Shown here piece after piece: positions 48,314 through 56,107 of a stretch of DNA of 64,000 nucleotides. The first letter of the stretch is position 1. Every line of letters begins with the position of its first letter. Below the pieces are notes generated by a model that was given only the letters and a program-made list of their open reading frames with translations, was not told the origin of the DNA and searched no databases. Both the position numbers and the translations under genes were made by a program. The DNA is from a virus, in the IMG/VR virus record IMGVR_UViG_3300020165_000008, positions 62,001 through 126,000 of that record; one strand, 5' to 3'.

Positions 48314-48733
48314 TTATTTCTTGTTCTGCCACTCATAAGAAACGCTGTCTTTTGTTATTGGACCACCAGCAGCCCAAGTCATACACGATCTCGCACTGTG
48401 GCATTTGAAAGAATGCATCCAACAATAACCTAAATGGCCTTCTTTATCTTCAACAGGCTCTGAGGTTGGTCCAGGCATACATTCTAACATTCTTTGTGAG
48501 ATGTCAAATGCAACACAGTTCCCACAAAGGCTTTCTTTTGCCACCTCTTCTGTTGTGTTCCAATGATCAGCAAGTCCTTTCCAATATTCTTTATCTTCAA
48601 GGTTTAGCGGACCATACTTGATATAGTCTGCCTTGATCGCAGCGTTTCTGTTTTTTGTGTTTAGTTCTAAGTCCTGTGTTGGCTCAGGACAAGATAGAGC
48701 TGCTTTATTGTTCTTGATTGTTATCTTGATCAT
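48314..48733 (-). CDS. Cys-rich, possible HiPIP-like iron-sulfur protein
   Basis: 139 aa. The C-terminal half has LCGNCVAFD, then MLECMPG, LGYCWMH and FKCHSARSCMTW: a Cys pattern recalling high-potential iron-sulfur proteins, with extra Cys. A zinc site is the alternative. It overlaps the next gene upstream by 29 nt. Function unknown. Confidence 0.6.
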   Translation of the reverse strand: MIKITIKNNKAALSCPEPTQDLELNTKNRNAAIKADYIKYGPLNLEDKEYWKGLADHWNTTEEVAKESLCGNCVAFDISQRMLECMPGPTSEPVEDKEGHLGYCWMHSFKCHSARSCMTWAAGGPITKDSVSYEWQNKK

Positions 48734-49532
48734 TTTGTTCTATCTCTTTGGTCGCAAGCATTTTCCTTACGCTCTCTGGATCGTCTAGTGTATAAGGCGA
48801 TGATCCTTTAAATTGTAACCTTCCCTGTACACGAATTCCCGCACCAACGACACTTGTTCCATCTTTTCTTGTTTTCGATCCAGATCTTCCAGGTCGAAGC
48901 TCAATATTGATATCACCTTCTAGTTTTGGAACTGGCAAATTTGCTGGATTTTCACCAAGGTAGAAAAGGCCAGATCCGCCAATTTGGATATAGTCAATTC
49001 CTTTTTTCTTATAGTGGTTGGTGATGAACCTTGTTGTTCTCTTGATCTTTACGTTCAAAGGCTTAAGCAAACCAAGAGCCACTGCTTCAACCCATTTATC
49101 TTTTTCTATTGTTGCCGGGAGCTTGCTAACGCCGACAAACTCTAAAAACTTATCTAGATCCGGAATGATTGGTGTTAAAGATTCCTCCATGATGTCGATT
49201 GTATCTTCTTCAACAGATTTGCAAACAATATCAAAGTACTTTCCGCCCTCTGTCCGATCGGGATAATAACGCAGTGATGTTCCGCCCATCTGCGCATCTT
49301 TATCAAGTTTTACTTCAATTTTGTAGATCTGATCTCCTATCTTGATGTCCGCATCGGCAGCAGCAGCAGATGCCCCTGCTCCTGATGTGATATCTCCCGA
49401 AGCGCCTACCGCATTCAAAGCTGCAATGACTTCATTCTCGTACTCAAAGCCTCTTTGGTTTGAAGACTCTTCGATTGTGCCTTCGTTGATAAAGCCTCTC
49501 CAGTTTTCCATTATAAGTTTATGGTGCTTCAT
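48705..49532 (-). CDS. nuclease-fold-like protein with cargo-like N-terminus
   Basis: 275 aa. The N-terminus LIMENWRGFINEGTIEES resembles capsid-targeting sequences of T4-like phages (I-N-E site). ITSGAGASAAAADADIKIG followed by KIEVKL looks like the D...ExK core of PD-(D/E)XK nucleases. The later GIDYIQIGGSGLFYLGENPA matches a segment of the 55.3 kb protein. Possibly an injected nuclease or internal protein. Confidence 0.6.
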   Translation of the reverse strand: MKHHKLIMENWRGFINEGTIEESSNQRGFEYENEVIAALNAVGASGDITSGAGASAAAADADIKIGDQIYKIEVKLDKDAQMGGTSLRYYPDRTEGGKYFDIVCKSVEEDTIDIMEESLTPIIPDLDKFLEFVGVSKLPATIEKDKWVEAVALGLLKPLNVKIKRTTRFITNHYKKKGIDYIQIGGSGLFYLGENPANLPVPKLEGDINIELRPGRSGSKTRKDGTSVVGAGIRVQGRLQFKGSSPYTLDDPESVRKMLATKEIEQNDQDNNQEQ

Positions 49533-49604
49533 ACTGTAAATAGTTCCTTTTGCTTGTTTATTCGGGTCTGCGAAACGATTAGTGAATTTGGCTGCTCGCC
49601 GGCC

Positions 49605-49648
49605 TCATAAGTTAGACGATCGAGGCGAGGATCTTATCCACATAAAAA
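49605..49648 (-). promoter_or_regulatory. class 1 promoter
   Basis: Minus-strand TTTTATGTGGATAAGATCC and CGTCTAACTTATG, 73 nt before ATG 49532. It is the last class 1 copy seen toward the right. An ACTATTTA at 49537-49544 is also present, only 5 nt from the ATG. Confidence 0.75.
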
Positions 49649-49684
49649 TGAAAAAACGCCGGGGGGAGTGCGTTTTGTTTCAAA

Positions 49685-50278
49685 CTAGCTACCACCAAAT
49701 CCAGGGGGTGCTGATTTTGAGCGGGTTTGTTTTGGCTTTTTGTTATAAGGTGCGCCAGCGGGTTGTGGCCCAGTCGTAAGATACTTATTTCGTTTCTTTA
49801 CATAGCCTTTCTGTATTTTCTTTTGATAGGCTTCTAGCTCTTGTAGCACTAGTTTCCTTATCAAGATCTTAATAGCCGGCTCTTTTTTGCTTTCCCTCAA
49901 GAACATTGTTGGCAACTCAATTTTTGCTTTCTTGTCCTTTATTGCTTTGTGTTCATGAGGATCATCATCATAGTGCCTTATAACGTTCAAGTCAAGAAGA
50001 GTTTTCACTTTATCTTCGCCGTTAGTAAAATAAACGTCCTCAATACTTAGATCGTAGGCAATCTCAAACAAATCTTCATTATCACGACCAAAGGCTGGTT
50101 TTGGACCGTATCGTGAAGTTACAATAACAACCTTATTACCAGCATTGCGCTCTTTTTTGATAAGGTCTGCTGTTATTGGGTCTAAACCTACCGGAACATC
50201 CATTCCTTCTTCTTCATCCCATTCATTTTTTAGGATTGTGCTATCAAAGTCAAAGCTTACAGTCGGTTGGTCTTTCAT
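49685..50278 (-). CDS. HAD-like hydrolase with basic tail
   Basis: 197 aa. Residues 1-130 show SFDFDSTIL (motif I), VIVTSRYG (motif II) and HYDDDPHEHKA (motif IV), as in HAD phosphatases such as polynucleotide-kinase 3' phosphatases. The tail is basic and disordered (RNKYLTTGP, KKPKQTRSKS), typical of virion or nucleic-acid binding. The substrate may be a 3'-phosphate end or nucleotide. Confidence 0.7.
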   Translation of the reverse strand: MKDQPTVSFDFDSTILKNEWDEEEGMDVPVGLDPITADLIKKERNAGNKVVIVTSRYGPKPAFGRDNEDLFEIAYDLSIEDVYFTNGEDKVKTLLDLNVIRHYDDDPHEHKAIKDKKAKIELPTMFLRESKKEPAIKILIRKLVLQELEAYQKKIQKGYVKKRNKYLTTGPQPAGAPYNKKPKQTRSKSAPPGFGGS

Positions 50279-50289
50279 TTTGCTTTCCT

Positions 50290-50931
50290 TTAGTAAGTTC
50301 GGATTGGTTTGAGTGTTTCTCTTTTAAAGTCTAGCTCGATCAAACCTTGGATCTTTGGATGAGAACAGCCTCCGTCAGAAGACCTTCCGAACGCTGCCCC
50401 TTTTATTTGTTGCATTTTCTTTACAGGAGAAGCGCCAGGGGTGAATTTGATTTTGATTAGGGTCTTCTCCCTTGCTACTCCTTTTTGTAGCTTGAAGTCC
50501 TGCCCTGGGATGATAGAAACAACTGTTACATCCTTGATCGAACGAAGGTCATTGACAATCTCTGACTTGTTTCTGTTTCGATCTGTAACCATTCTTACCA
50601 CAACTTCGTAAATATATCCTTTTGTTGAGCCTTTTGCTTCTTGGATTGCTTTTTGTGAAGGGTTTTCTGTGATTTCAACAACCAAATCACCGTGACCTTT
50701 GATGGTTCGGTGAAATTCTTCTTTAGGGATAAACAGTTGATCGCCTTCATTGAGCGCAACAGGAAGCTCATCGTCGTACTGGAACTTCCAACCATTTGCC
50801 TCAATAACCTCAACCAAGCGACTTTCTTTATCACGGTGCCATTCTAGATCGTTTTTATCGATAGTGGCATGCTCGAAAAGTCGAATGCGCTTATTTTCAG
50901 AAATTATCTTATCTTTATAGGGCTTGCTCAT
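50290..50931 (-). CDS. cupin-like protein of unknown function
   Basis: 213 aa. Residues 28-90 resemble a small cupin: LEWHRDKESRLVEVIEANGW, LNEGDQLFIPKEEFHRTIKG. The C-terminal part YIYEVVVRMVTDRNRNKSEI and VVSIIPGQDF suggests a ferredoxin-like strand-helix unit. No enzyme assigned. It lies between the HAD protein and a DUF5872-like protein. Confidence 0.6.
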   Translation of the reverse strand: MSKPYKDKIISENKRIRLFEHATIDKNDLEWHRDKESRLVEVIEANGWKFQYDDELPVALNEGDQLFIPKEEFHRTIKGHGDLVVEITENPSQKAIQEAKGSTKGYIYEVVVRMVTDRNRNKSEIVNDLRSIKDVTVVSIIPGQDFKLQKGVAREKTLIKIKFTPGASPVKKMQQIKGAAFGRSSDGGCSHPKIQGLIELDFKRETLKPIRTY

Positions 50932-50950
50932 TTTAGTTTCCTTTTATTTC

Positions 50951-52039
50951 TTACCAGTATGTTCCCGAAACGTTTTTGCCAAAGTGCCTATGACTCCGGC
51001 ACGACCAATATCCCGGAGATGTTTTGTCTTTCTTCTCAGCACATTTATGTCTAGCAGCAAAAGACTTTCTAGCTTCTGGGTCATTCCAGTTAGATTTCAT
51101 ATCAGGAGAACCGTATGATACTTTCTTGACGTTTCCTGTTTTTGGATTCCTTACATAAACATAGTATTTTTTTGAGCCGCCTTTCTTTGGCTTCCCTAAT
51201 TCTACTTCCTTGCCTTTATAATCGGCTTCGTCTAACTCTTGTTCTTCGAGCATCGGTATACCAAGCGGGACTTCTTGCCCTTCGTATACACCAACGTCAC
51301 CTAAATCACTCTCCAGAATGTCCTTCTCTTCCTCTGTGAGGGCTTCATACAGTCCAAGGGAGTATAGGTTGCGGGCTTCTTTCATAAGGCTCATAAAGCC
51401 CTCTGAGAGCGGTCTATAGACAACCTCTGTTAGGGGTATTTTGTTATCTATGTGGTATTGCAATCCTTCTGAGATGTTTGTTGACTCAAGAAGTTGCATT
51501 ACCTCTAATAAGATTTGTTCTTCTATGTTTTCCATTGATTCATTCTTCTTCTTTGCCTTCTTTCCCCAGTTCCCTTTGTCCTTACATGCAGCCTTTGTGG
51601 GGCGGCAAGCAGGGTATTTAGATCTTTTCTCACCTTCTTGGCGACCGCAACTCTTATAACCTGTGATCTTACCGTCTTTCCTGATCGGGGCATTACAGTC
51701 AACCCAACCGCCTTTTTTGCCTGGGGCACCCTTTCGGCCAAACCAATCTCGAAGTGAAGTTTCTGATGAAGGCTTTTTGGTTAGTTTTCTTTTCTTTTCG
51801 TCAAGCGGTTCATCTTCTTCTTCGGCCAAGATCTCTAAAAGTTCTTCTTCGGAAAGCTCTGCTAACTCTTCTTCTTTGAGGCCTTTCCAGATCTTCCCCT
51901 TGCGGCATCTTACAACAGCACCGGAAGCATAAGCAGAAGGCCAAACATCGTATTTACGCTTTGCGATACGAGTGCAGCGGTCTTCTTTCTTTTCTTCTAT
52001 GATTTCCTCAATAAGAGAAATAAGATCTTGTTCAGTCAT
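50951..52039 (-). CDS. DUF5872-like structural or cargo protein
   Basis: 362 aa. Starts with an acidic helix (MTEQDLISLIEEIIEEKKED), comparable to capsid-targeting helices. The middle RDWFGRKGAPGKKGGWVDCN...GKITGYKSCGR and KYPACRPT is a Cys/Gly/Lys-rich module like DUF5872. The C-terminus VYVRNPKTGNVKKVSYGSPD...ARHKC...SPGYWSCRSHRH recurs in marine T4-like phages. Likely a virion protein. Confidence 0.65.
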   Translation of the reverse strand: MTEQDLISLIEEIIEEKKEDRCTRIAKRKYDVWPSAYASGAVVRCRKGKIWKGLKEEELAELSEEELLEILAEEEDEPLDEKKRKLTKKPSSETSLRDWFGRKGAPGKKGGWVDCNAPIRKDGKITGYKSCGRQEGEKRSKYPACRPTKAACKDKGNWGKKAKKKNESMENIEEQILLEVMQLLESTNISEGLQYHIDNKIPLTEVVYRPLSEGFMSLMKEARNLYSLGLYEALTEEEKDILESDLGDVGVYEGQEVPLGIPMLEEQELDEADYKGKEVELGKPKKGGSKKYYVYVRNPKTGNVKKVSYGSPDMKSNWNDPEARKSFAARHKCAEKKDKTSPGYWSCRSHRHFGKNVSGTYW

Positions 52040-52042
52040 TTA

Positions 52043-53746
52043 TTATTTATCCTTTAGTTCGCCCGTTTTCTTTTCAATGTTATCAGCATTTTTTTGAGCT
52101 GCGGACGCTTTTGCATCGTCTTCCAAACCACCAGCAAAATAGCCTTGAATGTTAGTTGTTAGAGCTTTGAGGTTATTGAAGATGTCAAATATGTTTTCAT
52201 TCAACACTTCTGATACTTGTTTAAGAACTTCTGAAATTTTTGTTGATCCTATTTCTATAGAACCAATACCAACCTGGGATTGCCCTCCTGATAAGACGCC
52301 TTGGGTGGTTGGCTGGCTCAGGCCAACAATGTTCTGAATCATTTTTTCACTTAATTTAAACTGTTTATTGCTGCTATAGCCATAAGAAACTTGCAAGCAC
52401 TTTTTCTTAAGCTCATCATTTGCTTTTTGATAAAAATCTTGTGATCTCTTTACTTGAATCTTTTTATCGCCACTAAAGTATTCTTTGCTTATTTTCGCTC
52501 TTTCTTCCTCTGATCTGCCTGTAGAAGTTTTAAGGTCTGCTATTATTGCATTGTTAACATCATTGGCCAAGGGTGCTAACCCCAGAGTGACCGACTCACC
52601 GTCTGTTTCTGTGTTGATTTGCAAAAAGGATAGTCTATTGGACGATTTAAATTTGTTTTTTCCTCTTACTTTGTTTGTATTGTATAGATCATCATTGTTG
52701 GCAAAATCGATTTTACGCAAGGCCTCTTCTATCTCTTGATCTGTAAGGCCTAAAGAAGATGAAGCTTGTTCTTTAAACTTTTCAACAAACATTTTGTTAA
52801 CTTCTTCTGCTGAAGGAAATTGTTTTTTCTTTGACAAGCTTAGAGCGCTGATGTCTTTTCCGCCTGTTTTTATAAACGAAGCAGGAAGTAGCATGCAGTC
52901 GCTAGAGTCTTTTTGCCCAGAATTGCCAAAAATGTTATATAAGTTTTCTAGAGTAAAATTAAATGAATAGAACCTCAAACTGCCTTCTTGTATGCCGGCT
53001 GGACCACTTAAATTCTTAGTGACACAAATATATCTCATCTTACCATCTTTAAGAAGATCATTCACAAGGTCCCTATAGGATCCAGCCACTTCTAGGCTGC
53101 CTTCTTTATAAAGCTTGAGAGACACCGGCTCTCCTTGTCCTGTTCTAAAATCAGCAATTGTACCGGCGCCAGTTGCAATCTGTGAGCCACCAAGCAAAAC
53201 AGCTAAGAAAGATTCAAAAGTAAAACCAGCCGCCGAAGCGTTAAAACTTGTTATAACCTGAGTCAAAGTTTTAAAGAAGGTCAAATAAGAAATAGCTTCT
53301 GCGATTGCTTTTGAGGATGATTGAGCGCCGGCTAGTTTATTTTTAACAGAGTCGCCCATTTTATAGAAGTTAGATAGTGACGCCACCTTGGCTTCTAGTG
53401 TTGCCCCATCAATGTTTTTTAAGAACTGCTCTAGTTGCTGGCGCTGCTGAGAAGGTACTTCTTTCCCTTCCTCTGTCGTGACCATGGAAGACCAGCCAAT
53501 TTCTGATATGGGAATGTCTGGAAGATCTGAGAAGGTTAATGATCTCCTCTCTTCAGATAGAACGGAGCGACCCTCTATAACTCTTGGTGTTGATAAGTCT
53601 ATTTTTGACATTTCGTTGATAAGAATGTCAAATTTGTTTATTTCTTTTTCTAAATTTTCAAACAAAAGAGAAGTATCAACAACTTCTTCTTTGTCTTTGT
53701 CATTGGAAACAAAAGTACGCCATTTCTCATTGAAATTTTCACTCAT
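52043..53746 (-). CDS. large cargo-type protein with nuclease-like motif
   Basis: 567 aa. MSENFNEKWRTFVSNDKDKE is another WRxF-type N-terminus. FLAVLLGGSQIATGAGTIAD and PVSLKLYKEGS around residues 180-220 resemble the SGAG...AD...EVKL stretch of the 48.7 kb protein, so a degenerate nuclease fold is possible. The remainder is helical with coiled-coil potential. It is preceded by a late-type element and is probably part of virion morphogenesis. Confidence 0.6.
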   Translation of the reverse strand: MSENFNEKWRTFVSNDKDKEEVVDTSLLFENLEKEINKFDILINEMSKIDLSTPRVIEGRSVLSEERRSLTFSDLPDIPISEIGWSSMVTTEEGKEVPSQQRQQLEQFLKNIDGATLEAKVASLSNFYKMGDSVKNKLAGAQSSSKAIAEAISYLTFFKTLTQVITSFNASAAGFTFESFLAVLLGGSQIATGAGTIADFRTGQGEPVSLKLYKEGSLEVAGSYRDLVNDLLKDGKMRYICVTKNLSGPAGIQEGSLRFYSFNFTLENLYNIFGNSGQKDSSDCMLLPASFIKTGGKDISALSLSKKKQFPSAEEVNKMFVEKFKEQASSSLGLTDQEIEEALRKIDFANNDDLYNTNKVRGKNKFKSSNRLSFLQINTETDGESVTLGLAPLANDVNNAIIADLKTSTGRSEEERAKISKEYFSGDKKIQVKRSQDFYQKANDELKKKCLQVSYGYSSNKQFKLSEKMIQNIVGLSQPTTQGVLSGGQSQVGIGSIEIGSTKISEVLKQVSEVLNENIFDIFNNLKALTTNIQGYFAGGLEDDAKASAAQKNADNIEKKTGELKDK

Positions 53747-53772
53747 TTATTTTACCTTTTTTTACGATCTAA

Positions 53773-53782
53773 CATAAATAGT
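53773..53782 (-). promoter_or_regulatory. candidate late promoter
   Basis: Minus-strand ACTATTTATG, 27 nt before ATG 53746. Confidence 0.5.
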
Positions 53783-53806
53783 CATGCATGAACAAAAAAA
53801 CAATAA

Positions 53807-53830
53807 AAAAAGCAGTCGTTTGACTGCTTT
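53807..53830. terminator. hairpin terminator after hsp20
   Basis: AAAAGCAGTC and GACTGCTTTT stem with a 4-nt loop and flanking A/T runs, just after the Hsp20 stop. Confidence 0.85.
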
Positions 53831-53849
53831 TCTCTTAGACTCAGCCTTT

Positions 53850-54248
53850 TTAGCTGACTGGGATTTGTTTTGTTGTAATCTGAACTTCTGGCTCCTTTAC
53901 AACAACACGTAGAATTCCATCTTCATAGGATGCTTGGATGTGGCTTTCAGAAGTGCCTTCGGTCGTTCTAAAAGTTGTGTCGAAATCCTCAAACCCAAAG
54001 CCTAGTTCTGACTTGCAAGAGATAGCTAGGATGTTTCCGTCAAGAGAAACATTGATGTCCTCTCGTTTTGCACCTGGAAGTGGAACCACGATTGTGCACT
54101 GCCCTTCCTCTCTTTGAATCCGATAAGCATTGTTTTCAGTATTCGCAGATAATTGTGCACGCATGTGTGCCGGTCGTCTGGCTGACCAGTTATTTCCAAA
54201 TAATGAATCAAGTAGTCGGTCGTGCCTTGTGTATGCTGTTCTTAACAT
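53850..54248 (-). CDS. Hsp20 small heat-shock chaperone
   Basis: 132 aa. The alpha-crystallin domain covers residues 40-125: CTIVVPLPGAKREDINVSLD, then ASYEDGILRVVVK (the GxLxV motif) and the C-terminal IPVS anchoring motif. It holds unfolded proteins, probably phage structural proteins. AAAGGAG site; TATTTATA about 40 nt upstream. Confidence 0.9.
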   Translation of the reverse strand: MLRTAYTRHDRLLDSLFGNNWSARRPAHMRAQLSANTENNAYRIQREEGQCTIVVPLPGAKREDINVSLDGNILAISCKSELGFGFEDFDTTFRTTEGTSESHIQASYEDGILRVVVKEPEVQITTKQIPVS

Positions 54249-54286
54249 TTTTTTCTCCTTTAATTTTGTTTAAGATGTTAATTGGG

Positions 54287-54295
54287 TATAAATAT
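54287..54295 (-). promoter_or_regulatory. candidate late promoter
   Basis: Minus-strand ATATTTATA, 39 nt before the Hsp20 ATG. First base differs from the ACTATTTA form. Confidence 0.4.
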
Positions 54296-54333
54296 ATGCA
54301 CTTTTATAATGGTGTCAAATATTTATTACCATT

Positions 54334-54615
54334 CTACCCCTTGAGTAGTTGTTTGTTTGACTCAAAGATCTTTTGTTCAACGAGTGCTGGATCTCCAACT
54401 ACATTGATGGGAGTGTGGCCATTTATGTGAATTGTTGAAAAGCGATGCATCTGTGATACATCATCCGGCCAAGCTTCTTTAGATTCGTTCAGATTTCTTT
54501 TTAGGAGCACATTCTCCATTACGTAAGAAACTGATTCAGGATTGACGTATACTTCACTCAGGCTGAAGTTCTTGCCCACCTTCTCCACTCTCGTTAGTTT
54601 CACTAAGTTGCTCAT
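54334..54615 (-). CDS. small protein of unknown function
   Basis: 93-aa mixed protein (MSNLVKLTRVEKVGKNFSLS). Not recognised. Its first 62 nt overlap the end of the upstream gene in another frame; both starts have reasonable ribosome sites. Confidence 0.6.
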   Translation of the reverse strand: MSNLVKLTRVEKVGKNFSLSEVYVNPESVSYVMENVLLKRNLNESKEAWPDDVSQMHRFSTIHINGHTPINVVGDPALVEQKIFESNKQLLKG

Positions 54616-54904
54616 TTGTTTCCTCTGTTTGTTTTTGTAATACCTGCTGCGCTACAACCATTTCATAACCTTCTAACATTGCTCCAATGTCAGCCAAAGT
54701 TGAGTCAAAATGCGCCAGCTGGGTTCTTAGTATCTCTATTTGTTTTAACGAGCCCTTGAGGCTCTCCTCCCCTAGTTTTGTTTCAAGCGTTTGAGAATTG
54801 GTAAAAATCTGTTGTAACACAGCTTCGTTCTTTCTCACGTGAAGTAAAGTCAGTTCTTTAAAGACGTCCTCTAATTCAATAGAGTATTGTAAATTAACTC
54901 TCAT
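54554..54904 (-). CDS. coiled-coil protein of unknown function
   Basis: 116 aa, almost entirely helical with heptads (LRTQLAHFDSTLADIGAMLE) and a Glu/Gln-rich disordered end. Behind a consensus sigma-70 promoter. Unknown role. Confidence 0.65.
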   Translation of the reverse strand: MRVNLQYSIELEDVFKELTLLHVRKNEAVLQQIFTNSQTLETKLGEESLKGSLKQIEILRTQLAHFDSTLADIGAMLEGYEMVVAQQVLQKQTEETNEQLSETNESGEGGQELQPE

Positions 54905-54968
54905 TTGTTTGTCTCCCTTAGTTTGCTTTGCGCCAAATGAAAAACCACAGCCGCTTGACTATGGTTTC

Positions 54969-54996
54969 ATTATAACACATCAGCTCTTTTTGTCAA
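54969..54996 (-). promoter_or_regulatory. consensus sigma-70-like promoter
   Basis: Minus-strand TTGACA, 16 nt, TATAAT, about 65 nt before ATG 54904. Confidence 0.75.
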
Positions 54997-54999
54997 GCA

Positions 55000-55293
55000 C
55001 TATCCGGATAAATCAAAGCCAAATTTTATAAGGATGCCAGTCATGCCCGAAGTAATAATCCAAAGAAACTTTGTAATGTTTGCTTTAAACTCTTTTAAAT
55101 CTTCAAGATCTGACTCTTGCTCTTTGAGGCGAGCATAAAGCCCTTCATCTGGATTGTAGATTGCTTTTTCAATGTTCGTGACCTTTTCATACATATCCGT
55201 TTGAGCAAATCTAATTGACTCAATCGTGTCTGTTAGCCGATCAATCTTCCCATCTAACTTAGTTACCGTAACTTCAAACTGTTCCTGTGGCAC
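55000..55293 (-). CDS. coiled-coil protein with C-terminal membrane anchor
   Basis: 97 aa. A long helix (KLDGKIDRLTDTIESIRFAQ) is followed by a hydrophobic segment FLWIITSGMTGILIKFGF at the end. The arrangement recalls haemolysin XhlA-type or phage tail-anchored proteins that help lysis, but no family is certain. Confidence 0.65.
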   Translation of the reverse strand: MPQEQFEVTVTKLDGKIDRLTDTIESIRFAQTDMYEKVTNIEKAIYNPDEGLYARLKEQESDLEDLKEFKANITKFLWIITSGMTGILIKFGFDLSG

Positions 55294-55304
55294 AACTTTA
55301 TCTC

Positions 55305-56105
55305 CTAGATTTCTTTAATAAGTTTATTTGCGTCTTCTTTTTTTGATATATCCAATCTTGACATTTTGCTTCTGTCCTGATCTAAATCATCAGCACGAAA
55401 AGCAATGTTGAAAGTAAAAGAATCGCCGTGGTTTTTGATATGAAACTTTGCATCCGCTCTGAACACCAATTCACTAAAGTAGGGAATGGCTATATCAAAG
55501 CGGTCAGATAATTTATACAAGCCCAAGCCGTTGATCTGGATTAGATCATCTCCCTTGGTGTTATAATACTTTTGTAGAATGGCTGGGGATAACTCTATTC
55601 TGTGTTCCTTGCCTTCTCCAAACCAAGAATTCTGCATTGCCTCAAGTGTTTTCTTATGCCCCGGTTCCTTGTAAAGCCCAACAACTATTTGATCTCGCTC
55701 TCCTCTTTTCTTTAGGATGTTGTTTGATCCTGCGGGAGGTTTAAGATCTTTTAGGTATGGTTGAAGATACTTTACAAAGAACCGGTCCATATACTTTTTA
55801 TTTTCTTTACTCTTGTCTTTGTTAAAGTTCGAGTTGTGGATCACCCATCGTTCTCTTTCTGTGTCGTAGCCGACTGTTAATTGACCGAACTCTGTATCTA
55901 ACGTTGTCTTTACTTCAATTCCAATTGGGTCTTGGTGGCCCGGAACTTCAATCACAATGTCGGACTTTACTCGATCATTCTTTGCTGTCCCGTCCTGAAC
56001 AAGATACTGTGAAAAGTAAGATTCAATCTTGTTTTCATTTTTGTATCCTGTTTCGGTGGAACGCTTGTCTTCAGTTAACAGTTTTCGAAAGATGGAATGA
56101 AGCAC
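55305..56105 (-). CDS. PD-(D/E)XK-like nuclease
   Basis: 266 aa. The core SDIVIEVPGHQDPIGIEVKT fits the D...ExK of PD-(D/E)XK enzymes. The N-terminus MLHSIFRKLLTEDKRSTE resembles the phage's cargo helices (L-T-E site). QINGLGLYKLSDR parallels IQIGGSGLFYLGEN in the 48.7 kb protein. Possibly a restriction-type or injected endonuclease. Confidence 0.65.
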   Translation of the reverse strand: MLHSIFRKLLTEDKRSTETGYKNENKIESYFSQYLVQDGTAKNDRVKSDIVIEVPGHQDPIGIEVKTTLDTEFGQLTVGYDTERERWVIHNSNFNKDKSKENKKYMDRFFVKYLQPYLKDLKPPAGSNNILKKRGERDQIVVGLYKEPGHKKTLEAMQNSWFGEGKEHRIELSPAILQKYYNTKGDDLIQINGLGLYKLSDRFDIAIPYFSELVFRADAKFHIKNHGDSFTFNIAFRADDLDQDRSKMSRLDISKKEDANKLIKEI

Positions 56106-56107
56106 AG

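Noticed and set aside
15548-49648. Cluster of DnaA boxes as a replication origin
   Set aside because: The boxes are spread over 34 kb, always joined to the CGTCTAAC block at fixed distance and oriented toward genes, which fits promoters better than an origin.
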